DNA of 64,000 nucleotides from GCA-2705995 sp048267965 (GTDB taxonomy: Bacteria; Bacteroidota; Bacteroidia; Flavobacteriales_G; Salibacteraceae): the NCBI GenBank assembly GCA_048267965.1, contig JBLWWK010000003.1, positions 1-64,000 of the forward strand, read 5' to 3'. How positions within the stretch are numbered: the stretch's first letter is position 1; the number at the start of each line of letters is the position of its first letter. A program made the translations under genes and the position numbers. Of this stretch, positions 26,931-35,342 are shown in pieces. Below the pieces are notes generated by a model, which worked only from the letters and a program-made list of their open reading frames with translations, searched no databases and had not been told where the DNA came from.

Positions 26931-27740
26931 TTATAATTCGGTAGGAACCAAACTAGCTTTCCTAGCACTGTCGCGTTGTGCATCAGTAAGTTTCCAATTA
27001 TACTTGTAGGTGGCTCCTTCCCATTCACCGTATAGGGCATTGGGTAGGGCTATAAATTGTGTTCCTACTTGATCTGCTAATTCGTCTATACTGGCTTTGC
27101 GCTCGGCATTGGTTTTATCATCGAAAAGGTGTTTGAAATCCCCTAGGTTATCGCCAATAAACAATAAAATTTCTGCACCCGAATCGGTGATTTGCTTTCT
27201 TCTGGCCGATTTGTCTGAAGTAGTTGTTTTTAGCAAGAAATGGCTAGCTTCTACTTGTGGTAAGTTAAGGGCTTTCATGTTTTTCATGGTAGCTGCTAAA
27301 CCTGAAGTATCTCTGTTAGATACATAATACAATTCTACGCCTAAAGAATCGGCAAGGTGCAAGAATTGAGAAACGCCAGCTATGGGCTCAGCTTCTGCTT
27401 TTTCTACCCATTGTGCCCACGTTTCTTTGCTGTATCCGTTTCCAGATTCTATTTGCCACGCTGTGTACGGACTATTATCTAAAACGGTTTCGTCTAAATC
27501 TAAAACGACTGCTGGTTTTTCAGGAAAAGAATCTTTGAGCTCTAATAATCTCAACTCTGCAAGGTGATATGCTTGATAACACAAGGCTCGGTATTCTGCA
27601 GATTGTTGGGTAAAAAGGGTTGAAGCTACCAAATGCTCTTGGCTATTGGTGGTAGATGGTTCTTGTTGAGGTGGGGGAGTAGGTTGGCAAGCCAATAAAC
27701 CGATGAATAATCCGGCTGCTAAAGTATTTTTGATCATCAC
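26931..27740 (-). CDS. 5'-nucleotidase, lipoprotein e(P4) family (HAD acid phosphatase)
   Basis: A 269-residue class C acid phosphatase. The signal ends LFIGLLAC, a lipobox placing the cysteine at about residue 18, so it is membrane-anchored outside the cytoplasm. The HAD motif DLDETVLDN (about residues 81-89) is the catalytic DxDxT, with later motifs YYVSNRD (motif II) and LLFIGDNLGDF (the acidic motif). Family members dephosphorylate nucleotides such as NMN or AMP to allow uptake. Start could be at 27740 or 27737. It is transcribed alone between two terminators. A CGGTAGGAACC copy lies at its 3' end. Confidence 0.87.
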   Translation of the reverse strand: MMIKNTLAAGLFIGLLACQPTPPPQQEPSTTNSQEHLVASTLFTQQSAEYRALCYQAYHLAELRLLELKDSFPEKPAVVLDLDETVLDNSPYTAWQIESGNGYSKETWAQWVEKAEAEPIAGVSQFLHLADSLGVELYYVSNRDTSGLAATMKNMKALNLPQVEASHFLLKTTTSDKSARRKQITDSGAEILLFIGDNLGDFKHLFDDKTNAERKASIDELADQVGTQFIALPNALYGEWEGATYKYNWKLTDAQRDSARKASLVPTEL

Positions 27741-27780
27741 GCGTTCAAATTTTTTGCGAAAATAGGTTGTTCGCTAAAAA

Positions 27781-27817
27781 AGGAACCATGAATTTATTGT
27801 TATCATTCATGGTTCCT
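27781..27817 (-). terminator. terminator of the TonB-receptor operon
   Basis: A 13-bp perfect inverted repeat AGGAACCATGAAT / ATTCATGGTTCCT with an 11-base loop, ending in a T run on the minus strand. It lies 16 bp after the receptor stop at 27833 and ends the 30936-27833 operon. Its right arm includes a GGTTCCTAC word. Confidence 0.82.
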
Positions 27818-27832
27818 ACAGTGAAAAACGCG

Positions 27833-30079
27833 TTACTTGATTTTGTAGCGCAAGCCTGCGTAGGTAGTTCTACCGAAAATAGGCCCCCAAATCATAGAGG
27901 CATCGAAATAATCACCAAAGGGCTCGTCACTAGCCACAATGGCCGTTGATTGTCGATAGTCGAGTAGGTTTTCTACACCTACATAAATATCGAACCGAGA
28001 GCTGAATTTTTTCGTGATTTGCGCATTTACCGTCCAATAATCAGGACTTCTTTCTTCTAACTGATATTCTTGCGGATTAGAAGAAGTAGATGGCAAGCGT
28101 TTGTTTCCGAACCAATTTACCGTGGCATCAAATTTCCACTCAGAGGGTGTTTCATACGCTAAGTTGATGAACGAACGGTGTTCTGCCACCAATGGTTTTT
28201 GTCTTAATTCACCATCGTAAGTAGTTTTAACATCGAAGAATCGATAAGCCAGTTTTGCATCAAACCTGCGAATTACTTCATAAGAAACCATAGCTTGAAA
28301 ACTGTTGCTATACGATTTACCTTCTAAGTTGTAAAAGGCAACTGTTTGCGGGCTGCGATCCCAGTCTACTACTATCTGATTTTCGAAATCGGTTCGGTAA
28401 AAATCGAAAGAGACAAAACCATCGCGGTAATCGAGGGTGAAATTCTGAGTAAAGTTTAACCCGTAATTCCATGCTACTTCTGGTTGCAAACCGTACAGCG
28501 AGTTGTTTTCTCCGTTCCCTTCGATTACGATGTTTCTATTCGAAGCAAAAATACTGGTATGCTCTGCTAAAATAGCAGGATGCCTTTGTCCTCTTCCTGC
28601 GCTCGCTCTTAAAATGCTGTTTTTAGCAATAGCCCAACGCGTGTGAAGGCGCGGTGTTGCAAACCAACCAAATTGATTGTGATGGTCTGCACGCATGCCG
28701 GCCACCAAACTAAAACGATCAGAAGCTGTGTATGTATACTCTGAATAGATACCAGGGATAATCTCTTCCCGCTCGAAAGCAAATCCTGATAGATCTTCAG
28801 TATAGAAATCGTATTGTAAGCTAGCTCCAGCCCGAATTTGGTGTTGAGTGGTTCCTATAAAATCTTGGAAGATAAAATTGGCATAACCACTCTTTTGGTC
28901 CGCATTGTAATAGCGGTTTCCAAATGTACTTCTATGCTCATGGAAAGATCCGCTTAATTGTAACGCTAGCGATTGGCTCAATTTATTTGGGTTTATATAG
29001 CCTAATTTGTACCAGCCTTCGATGCGTTTTATGGATAAATCCATGCCCCAAAGGTTAGTGTTGTTGGTATTATCGTCTTTCTTGAAGTCTAAATCACCAG
29101 CCAGCGTTTCGTTAATGGTTCCTTTAATTCCGGCTTGCATTCTCCAAGCGGCACTCGGAATAAATTTCCAGCGATTGGCCACCGTAGCCATTGAGCCCAC
29201 GGGCATATCCATAAAACCATCGTTATTACGATCATTCCGCATAAAATTGTTTTTGGCATGAACCAAAATAGCGGTGCTTAGAGAATCGTTGATTTTAATA
29301 GCACTATGAGCATTGGCTTCTAATCGACTACCTTCGTTGGCATACAGGTTTAGGTACAATTTCTCAGCAGTTTCTGGTTGGCGTAGTTGAACGTTTATTT
29401 GTCCGGCAACGCTTTCAAAACCATTGACTACAGAGCCAGTACCTTTGTTTAATTGTATACTTTCTATCCATGTTCCGGGAGTGAAAGTAAGACCGTATAA
29501 AGACGATAAACCCCGCACATCGGGCATGTTTTCGCGTATTATTTGGGTATTGGGTCCTGCCAAACCGAGCATTTCAATTTGGCGTGTTCCCGTAACTGCA
29601 TCGGTAAAAGAAACATCAACACTTGGGTTGGTTTCAAAACTCTCCGAAAGGTTGCAGCAAGCCGCTTTCATTAGCTCGGCTTCGTCCATGGTTTCTACCT
29701 TAATCGGATTGAGGTAATCGATTTTTGTGGTTTGATCTCGTGCCCTTACCTCAAACTCTTTGAGCGTTACAGACTTAGAAAGGTGCAAAATTACTTGCCC
29801 GGTTTTATTTATTGCAAACGTATCCGTAGCGTATTCTACAGCACTTACAATTAATTGGTTGGTAGTAGGAACACGCTCTAACTCAAATTCACCCTTTTCA
29901 TTGGTTAAGGTGCCATTGGTAGTTCCTAGCCAAACAAGAGTGGCACCCGGAAGTGTAATTTGCGTTCCTTCAGTTGTTTTAGTAACTACTTTGCCCTTTA
30001 GAAAAGCTTCGTTTTGCCCCACAGTCCATTGGCTTGCAAGCAAAAAGCTTACAAGCAACGTGATAGTTAAACTACGCAT
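27833..30079 (-). CDS. TonB-dependent receptor, probably metal-linked
   Basis: A 748-residue outer-membrane receptor with a signal peptide (MRSLTITLLVSFLLASQWTVGQ). A carboxypeptidase-regulatory-like domain (residues about 25-105: LPGATLVWLGTTNGTLTNEKGEF) precedes the plug (IEMLGLAGPNTQIIRENMPDVRG... ESVAGQINVQL) and the 22-strand barrel, ending in an aromatic-rich TYAGLRYKIK. An early Cys-Cys pair (MKAACCNLSESF) opens the plug. It is the last gene after a HYC_CC_PP protein and an HMA-domain protein, a set that I recall as linked to copper or other heavy-metal handling. The metal is inferred from the neighbours only. Confidence 0.85.
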   Translation of the reverse strand: MRSLTITLLVSFLLASQWTVGQNEAFLKGKVVTKTTEGTQITLPGATLVWLGTTNGTLTNEKGEFELERVPTTNQLIVSAVEYATDTFAINKTGQVILHLSKSVTLKEFEVRARDQTTKIDYLNPIKVETMDEAELMKAACCNLSESFETNPSVDVSFTDAVTGTRQIEMLGLAGPNTQIIRENMPDVRGLSSLYGLTFTPGTWIESIQLNKGTGSVVNGFESVAGQINVQLRQPETAEKLYLNLYANEGSRLEANAHSAIKINDSLSTAILVHAKNNFMRNDRNNDGFMDMPVGSMATVANRWKFIPSAAWRMQAGIKGTINETLAGDLDFKKDDNTNNTNLWGMDLSIKRIEGWYKLGYINPNKLSQSLALQLSGSFHEHRSTFGNRYYNADQKSGYANFIFQDFIGTTQHQIRAGASLQYDFYTEDLSGFAFEREEIIPGIYSEYTYTASDRFSLVAGMRADHHNQFGWFATPRLHTRWAIAKNSILRASAGRGQRHPAILAEHTSIFASNRNIVIEGNGENNSLYGLQPEVAWNYGLNFTQNFTLDYRDGFVSFDFYRTDFENQIVVDWDRSPQTVAFYNLEGKSYSNSFQAMVSYEVIRRFDAKLAYRFFDVKTTYDGELRQKPLVAEHRSFINLAYETPSEWKFDATVNWFGNKRLPSTSSNPQEYQLEERSPDYWTVNAQITKKFSSRFDIYVGVENLLDYRQSTAIVASDEPFGDYFDASMIWGPIFGRTTYAGLRYKIK

Positions 30080-30080
30080 A

Positions 30081-30437
30081 TTAGTGAGTTTCTAACGTTT
30101 TATAACGACAGCACTCATCGATCGATAAGTAATCTTCTTCTTTTGCCTTGATGGTATCTGTATCGTGACCAGCATCTGCAATGTGCTGTTTGATAGTGGC
30201 TAAATCAGTTTTCTGATTTTTATAGATTACGGTTATTTCTTTTTTGGCTTTATTCCATTCAACAAATTTCACCCCTTTTTGATAGGCCGCATTTTCTATA
30301 CGGTCTTTGCACATATTGCAGATACCATCTACAAAGAAAGAGGCGGTATCGACCTTTTGATTTTGAGCTTGAAGAGTAGAAACGGAAAGAAAGAACAGGC
30401 TACAAATAGCCAAAAGTATATGAAATGACTTATTCAT
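30081..30437 (-). CDS. secreted heavy-metal-associated (HMA) domain protein
   Basis: A 118-residue exported protein. A signal peptide (about residues 1-25) is followed by a single HMA fold with the metal-binding motif GICNMCKDRIE (CxxC) and the strand pattern KEITVIYKNQKTDLATIKQHI. A C-terminal CC pair (IDECCRYK) may add a ligand site. Known HMA domains bind Cu(I) or similar soft metals and pass them to partners. It lies 1 bp upstream of the TonB receptor gene. A periplasmic metal carrier for this receptor is the likely role. Confidence 0.8.
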   Translation of the reverse strand: MNKSFHILLAICSLFFLSVSTLQAQNQKVDTASFFVDGICNMCKDRIENAAYQKGVKFVEWNKAKKEITVIYKNQKTDLATIKQHIADAGHDTDTIKAKEEDYLSIDECCRYKTLETH

Positions 30438-30507
30438 CGTTGTTTGTTTTAAAATGTAAAAAATTAAGAATAGGAGGGAAGTGTTGCTTTTACAAACAAG
30501 ACGAATT

Positions 30508-30936
30508 CTAGAGCAAGTAAGTCTCTAACGCAATGTGCGTTTCTGTTGAAGGGTACAGTGAGGAGTTAGGAGGTTGTTCAAAAGAAGAAACTTGCTTATT
30601 AACAATAGAGAAGAGCAAGTCTTTCACCCAAACGGCAGCAGCAGAAATAGCGCTTTGTTTGGCCTTTTTTAAATCAACAGATTTTTGAGAAACCGTAGTT
30701 TCTAAGTCTTGGCCTTCTACCACACTTACTTGATTGTCACAACAATTGAGTGAATCGAGTTCAGCATCGTCACAATGAGTAGCCGCAGAATTTTTGGCTG
30801 CGCAAGAAGCATCGCTAAGAAGAGAGATGTCTACTAACTGACCAAGGCAAAAATGTTTTTCTAACGAGAACGAAATCGTTGAAACCACCAGTAGGGTGGC
30901 AGTGATTACAGACAGTATGGCTCTCGCTTTTTTCAC
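30508..30936 (-). CDS. HYC_CC_PP family protein
   Basis: A 142-residue protein with an N-terminal hydrophobic segment (ILSVITATLLVVSTISFS) and the family landmarks in order: KHFCLGQL (H-x-C), LNCCDNQ (CC) and EQPPNSSLY (PP). These are the marks of the HYC_CC_PP family, which I know only from its conserved residues and frequent position beside metal-related TonB operons. The Cys/His pattern suggests metal binding. It is the first gene of this three-gene operon. Confidence 0.75.
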   Translation of the reverse strand: MKKARAILSVITATLLVVSTISFSLEKHFCLGQLVDISLLSDASCAAKNSAATHCDDAELDSLNCCDNQVSVVEGQDLETTVSQKSVDLKKAKQSAISAAAVWVKDLLFSIVNKQVSSFEQPPNSSLYPSTETHIALETYLL

Positions 30937-30995
30937 GGTTCAAAAATAAAGGAATTTCTGCGGAAAATCCAAAGGGATTTTCCGCAGAAATTGAA

Positions 30996-31883
30996 TTAAG
31001 ATGCACAAGCAAAGTCGTTAATGTACTCTCTAATGCTGTCTAGCGAGGTTTTTGCCTCTTCGTTAGTGATTACACCTAATAATCTTAATTTTTCTAAAAC
31101 TTCAGTAAGGGCCGCATCGTTTTCGGTTCCTTCTACATTCCAGCTAAGTTGATTGAACCATTTTTCGGTTTCTTCATGTTTTAGCGCAAATCGATCAGCA
31201 ATTTGAGCAATACTTTCAGTCGCGTTTTCTTTTAATAAGGCCGCCTGTTCGTTCACAGCACAAAGAATGTACTCGAGCGCTCGCTCGTTATTTTTAATAA
31301 CATCTTCGCGAGCAGCTACTACAAAACATGGCCAGGGAGTAGGGCATTCGCCTATACATTCGAATTCACCATTGTCTACGTAAGGTTGAGTGGTGAATTT
31401 TTCCCAAAAGAAAACGTCTGCGGTTCCTTCAGCTAATGCTTTTCTACCTCCATCGAGGTTGTTTACAATAACAAAATCTTTGTTCGAAATGGGTAATCCG
31501 TGGTGCAAGGCGTTTACATAAGCCATTAAATGAGAGCCACTTTTAAGACGAGAAATAGCGTATTTTTTACCACGTAAATCGTCTATACTTTTAATATTGG
31601 CCCCTTTTCTAACGTGAATTCCCCATCGTAAAGGCGAATTCACATAAAATTGAACAATTTTAGAAGGATTTCCGTGAAGAATATCTGCGGTAATTCCTTC
31701 AGTTAACAAAACGGCAATGTCGAGCTCTCCACTGCGCAAGGCTTGCGTCATTTCACCTGTGCCACCATGGCATTCTTTCCAAGTGAGGTCGATACCTGAA
31801 GAAGCTAAAATTTTGTTTTCTACTACTAAATTCCAGGGCAAGTTAAAATGCTCAGGAACTCCACCAGCTTTAATCGTTTGCAT
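30996..31883 (-). CDS. orphan ABC-type substrate-binding-like protein, no signal peptide
   Basis: A 295-residue type II periplasmic-binding fold: MQTIKAGGVPEHFNLPWNL, then GTGEMTQALRSGELDIAVLL, LRGKKYAISRLKSGSHLMAY and ALAEGTADVFFWEK, as in NMT1/SsuA-like binding proteins. No signal peptide is visible when the start is at 31883; an upstream extension to 31937 does not add one. No permease or ATPase gene is adjacent. It may act in the cytoplasm, as Thi5-like relatives do, or as an unlinked binding protein. Function not assigned. Confidence 0.7.
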   Translation of the reverse strand: MQTIKAGGVPEHFNLPWNLVVENKILASSGIDLTWKECHGGTGEMTQALRSGELDIAVLLTEGITADILHGNPSKIVQFYVNSPLRWGIHVRKGANIKSIDDLRGKKYAISRLKSGSHLMAYVNALHHGLPISNKDFVIVNNLDGGRKALAEGTADVFFWEKFTTQPYVDNGEFECIGECPTPWPCFVVAAREDVIKNNERALEYILCAVNEQAALLKENATESIAQIADRFALKHEETEKWFNQLSWNVEGTENDAALTEVLEKLRLLGVITNEEAKTSLDSIREYINDFACAS

Positions 31884-32055
31884 GGATAATAAATCGTTTC
31901 TAAAAGGGGAAAAGCGCAGACACAATAAAGAATTCATTGTTATTTGGTCAGACGCATTTCACCCAATGTTCTACATTTGAGTTACTTAACAAGTTATCTG
32001 ACCAATCGTCTAGATAGAGGCGGCAAATTTGTGAAGGATTTTTGAACTGACAGTG

Positions 32056-32628
32056 TTAAATCAGCGAAATTCTTTTGGTGACTAAATTATCGATTCGCTT
32101 ATACAGTTGAAAAGGCTCAATGGTTCTCCACGGCATGTCGTTTAAATCACCTCCACTCACAAAATAATGGTCTAAGTTTTCGGCTTCGAAATCGGCCAAG
32201 ACATGTTCTTGAAAGTTCACCATGGCTACCCAGCCTTCTTCTAAATCTTCGAACCACTCTTCGTAATAAGAATCGTCAGATGCGTGAAAATTCAACACAT
32301 TTTCACCAATCAAAATAAACTTATCGATGCCTTGTTCTATCAAGTGATCAACGATATTGCGCTTCAAAATCATAATATCATTGTAAAGGCAATCGTTCCA
32401 TTCGCCTATCATTTCAATAATGGCCACCCCTTCTTGGTAATCGGCAAAGATGATTTTAATAAACAGCGTAGCAGAACCTATATTGTCCCATTGCGGATGA
32501 ATTAAGTGATTGTAAATCTGATCGGTAAATTCAAATTCGCTGTATTCTCTACCGTAAAAAGGCGATTGAAAATCGTCTTCAGCCGTGTAAAAATTTCTCC
32601 AATTCCAATAGGGTTCTATTGCATGCAT
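32056..32628 (-). CDS. conserved hypothetical protein
   Basis: An unrecognised acidic 190-residue soluble protein without signal or membrane segment. Aromatic and acidic residues are frequent (EPYWNWRNFY, DDSYYEEWFEDLEEGWV). The middle (IIFADYQEGVAIIEMIGEW ... NIVDHLIEQGIDKFILIGENV) looks alpha/beta. It is divergent from the S46 peptidase gene across a 154-bp spacer holding a perfect 12-base motif copy. No function is proposed. Confidence 0.55.
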   Translation of the reverse strand: MHAIEPYWNWRNFYTAEDDFQSPFYGREYSEFEFTDQIYNHLIHPQWDNIGSATLFIKIIFADYQEGVAIIEMIGEWNDCLYNDIMILKRNIVDHLIEQGIDKFILIGENVLNFHASDDSYYEEWFEDLEEGWVAMVNFQEHVLADFEAENLDHYFVSGGDLNDMPWRTIEPFQLYKRIDNLVTKRISLI

Positions 32629-32698
32629 AGCGCAAAGTTCTCTCTTTTTTTATGTTTATCAAGGTCAATTTTGTTAAGTATTCTTTCAGTTTTGTTAA

Positions 32699-32710
32699 CG
32701 GTAGGAACCG
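32699..32710. repeat. GGTAGGAACC-family motif, perfect 12-mer, intergenic
   Basis: CGGTAGGAACCG in the shared upstream region of two divergent genes, 70 bp before one start and 72 bp before the other. No reading frame constrains it here. Confidence 0.8.
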
Positions 32711-32745
32711 CCCTTTCTCCCTATTAAAAAATAACCTTGATTCAT

Positions 32746-32753
32746 TACTTTTG
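32746..32753 (+). promoter_or_regulatory. putative -7 box of the S46 peptidase gene
   Basis: TACTTTTG matches TAnnTTTG and ends 29 bp before the start at 32783. No clear -33 box precedes it at the usual distance. Confidence 0.4.
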
Positions 32754-32782
32754 GACTCCTTCAACAACAAAACAGAAGATAG

Positions 32783-34978
32783 ATGAAAAAGATGTGGAGA
32801 TCATTAGGGCTAACAGCCATGTTGATGGCGTTAGTGCTAAATGTAGCAGCCAAAGAAGGCATGTGGATTCCGATGTTGATTAGCAGCATGGAAAGCGATA
32901 TGCAAACCAGAGGAATGAAATTATCGGCAGAAGATATTTACAATATTAATCAATCCAGTTTAAAAGATGCCATCGTTCATTTTGGTGGAGGTTGTACGGG
33001 GGAAGTGATTTCTAACCAAGGGTTAATTTTAACCAATCATCACTGCGGTTATGGTCAGATTCAATCTCACTCTAGCGTAGAGAACGATTATTTAACCGAT
33101 GGTTTTTGGGCTAAAACCATGAAAGATGAGCTGAGAAACCCAGGTTTGTTCGTCACCTTTATTGTTAAAATCGAAGATGTAACCGATCAAGTGTTGGGTG
33201 GCTTAGATACGCTGTCTAATCCTGCAATGCGCGCTCAAGTAATGGCCAAGAGAAAGAAAGAGTTGGTGCAAAAGGCTACCAAAGATTCTCACTACGAAGG
33301 CTTTGTGCGTGAGTTTTATTACGGTAACCAATATTTTATGTTTATTACCGAAACGTTTAACGATGTGCGTTTGGTAGGTGCACCGCCATCGTCTATCGGT
33401 AAGTTTGGTTTTGACACCGATAACTGGGTTTGGCCAAGACATACTGGCGATTTCTCAATGTTTAGAATCTATGCAGACAAAGACAACAAACCTGCAGAAT
33501 ATTCAGAAGACAATGTCCCTTACCAACCAAAACACCATTTGCCAGTTTCTTTAAAAGGATACGAACCCAACGATTTTACTATGGTGTATGGTTTTCCGGG
33601 CAGAACCTACGAGTACGTTACCAGTTATCACATGAATTATGTGGTAAATAAAAGCAATCCGGCAAGAATTAAAATGCGCGATACTTCATTAGAAATTATC
33701 GGCAAAGCCATGCAAAAAGATAAGAAAACCAACATTCAATATGCTGCGAAGCAATCGAGAATCTCAAATGCTTGGAAAAAATGGATTGGTCAATCAAAAG
33801 GCTTAAAAGAGCTGAATGCAGTCGATAAAAAGCGCGCTCAAGAAGAACTTTTTCAGTCGAGAATTGCAGAAAATGCTGAATGGAATGCAAAGTACGGTAA
33901 CCTACTCAACCAATTCGAAACGTTGTATGCAGACCATGAGAAGTATGCATTTGCAAGAGACTTGTTAATCGAAATCTACTACTACGGGCCTGAAATTATT
34001 CGTTATGCGGGTTCCTTCGAAAAACTATTGGCAGAAGAATTAACAGAAGAAGAAACCGAAACCATCATTGCAGGTTTAAAATCAAAAACAGCTGGCTTCT
34101 ACAAGAACTATAACGCAGAAGTAGATCAGCAATTAATGCAGGCCATGATGCCAATGTACCTAAGTTATCTAGATGCAGAATTGCGACCGTCTTCTGCTTA
34201 CGATCGCTTTCAAGATGCCCAAAAACACACTGAATACATTTACAAGAAAACCATTTTCTCTTCACAAGAAAAGGTGAACGATTTCTTAGATTCTTTCAAA
34301 AAATCGTCTGTGAAGAAGCTGATGAAAGACCCAGCTTTGCAACTTTCTAAGCAAATTCTCGATACCTACAGCGAAAAAGTGAGAGACCAATACAGTTTAG
34401 TAGACAGCCAAATTAACGCCCTAATGAGTGTTTACATGGAAGGTTTAATGACCGTACTAGATGATCAGAAAAACTACTACCCAGACGCCAACAGCACCCT
34501 GCGTGTTTCTTATGGTAAAGTAGCGGGTTATCAGCCAAAAGATGGCGTATCGTACGCTCATTACACTACCATCGATGGAATTATCGAAAAAATGGACACC
34601 ACTTCAAAAGAGTTCGATGTTCCTGAAAAACTAGTAGAATTATATCACCAGCAAGATTTTGGTCGCTATGCAGACGAAAACAACAATTTAAGAGTCTGTT
34701 TTATTGCCAGTAATCACACCAGCGGTGGTAATTCAGGGTCGCCCGCTATTAATGCGAATGGCGAATTAATTGGATTAAATTTCGATAGAACTTGGGAAAG
34801 CACCATGAGCGATTTCTTGTTCGATCCAGAGCGATGCCGTAACATAATGGTAGACATTCGCTATGTACTTTTTATCGTTGATAAATTTGCAGGCATGAAC
34901 CGCCTCATCGAAGAAATGACCTTAGTAGAAAACACCCAAGAAGTAGAAACCACCATCATTCACGAAGAAGTAGAATAA
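32783..34978 (+). CDS. S46-family dipeptidyl-peptidase, DPP11-like
   Basis: A 731-residue secreted serine peptidase with a signal peptide (MKKMWRSLGLTAMLMALVLNVAA). The chymotrypsin-like halves flank a helical domain (about residues 260-560). The catalytic histidine lies in LTNHHCGYG (His86/His87) and the serine is Ser651 in SGGNSGSP. Eighteen residues later, in LNFDRTWE, there is Arg669, where DPP11 has the arginine selecting Asp/Glu at P1 and DPP7 has glycine. A DPP11-type acidic dipeptide specificity is therefore expected, which fits amino-acid-using Bacteroidota. It has its own promoter and terminator. Confidence 0.88.
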   Translation: MKKMWRSLGLTAMLMALVLNVAAKEGMWIPMLISSMESDMQTRGMKLSAEDIYNINQSSLKDAIVHFGGGCTGEVISNQGLILTNHHCGYGQIQSHSSVENDYLTDGFWAKTMKDELRNPGLFVTFIVKIEDVTDQVLGGLDTLSNPAMRAQVMAKRKKELVQKATKDSHYEGFVREFYYGNQYFMFITETFNDVRLVGAPPSSIGKFGFDTDNWVWPRHTGDFSMFRIYADKDNKPAEYSEDNVPYQPKHHLPVSLKGYEPNDFTMVYGFPGRTYEYVTSYHMNYVVNKSNPARIKMRDTSLEIIGKAMQKDKKTNIQYAAKQSRISNAWKKWIGQSKGLKELNAVDKKRAQEELFQSRIAENAEWNAKYGNLLNQFETLYADHEKYAFARDLLIEIYYYGPEIIRYAGSFEKLLAEELTEEETETIIAGLKSKTAGFYKNYNAEVDQQLMQAMMPMYLSYLDAELRPSSAYDRFQDAQKHTEYIYKKTIFSSQEKVNDFLDSFKKSSVKKLMKDPALQLSKQILDTYSEKVRDQYSLVDSQINALMSVYMEGLMTVLDDQKNYYPDANSTLRVSYGKVAGYQPKDGVSYAHYTTIDGIIEKMDTTSKEFDVPEKLVELYHQQDFGRYADENNNLRVCFIASNHTSGGNSGSPAINANGELIGLNFDRTWESTMSDFLFDPERCRNIMVDIRYVLFIVDKFAGMNRLIEEMTLVENTQEVETTIIHEEVE

Positions 34979-35003
34979 CCGTAAATTCCAATCAAATTCA
35001 AAT

Positions 35004-35032
35004 AAAAGCCTCGAGAAATCGGGGCTTTTTTT
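35004..35032 (+). terminator. terminator after the S46 peptidase gene
   Basis: The stem AAAAGCCTCGA / TCGGGGCTTTT (one T-G pair) with GAAA loop, continuing into a T run. Confidence 0.85.
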
Positions 35033-35159
35033 ATGCCTCAAGGCTTAGTCTTTTATACTCGTTTTTCACCAAAAAGAGTGTTTTTCATGGTTAGGGGCGT
35101 TTTTAACCGCTAACTTTAAAATTTGTACAACGGTAGGAACTCGCTTCTCATTAAAATCA

Positions 35160-35342
35160 TTGTTTACCCATCAAAGCGAAAATTCGAACCAAAAAGAGAA
35201 GATAAAAGAGAAAATTTCAAAGAGAGGAAGAGAACTTAACCAGATGGTAAAGTCAATTTTTAAAGAACCCCAGAAAGTGTTGCTATTATTACAGCACTTT
35301 TTTTATAATGGCGCGTTCAAAGCAAAAGTAAAGTTGACATGA
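35160..35342 (+). CDS. possible small basic protein upstream of proC
   Basis: A 60-codon frame encoding a lysine-rich peptide (NQKEKIKEKISKRGRELNQMV then EPQKVLLLLQHFFYNG). Its stop overlaps the proC start as ATGA, the usual form of translational coupling. No family is recognised and base composition is not distinctive, so it could be a chance frame in the leader. A near-copy of the genome word, CGGTAGGAACTCG, is at 35131. Confidence 0.25.
   Translation: MFTHQSENSNQKEKIKEKISKRGRELNQMVKSIFKEPQKVLLLLQHFFYNGAFKAKVKLT

Noticed and set aside
27781..27817. The AGGAACCAT inverted repeat as a special form of the genome word
   Set aside because: It fits a normal terminator at the end of the TonB operon; the GGTTCCTAC word in its right arm may be incidental, although uptake words do occur in terminators of other bacteria.
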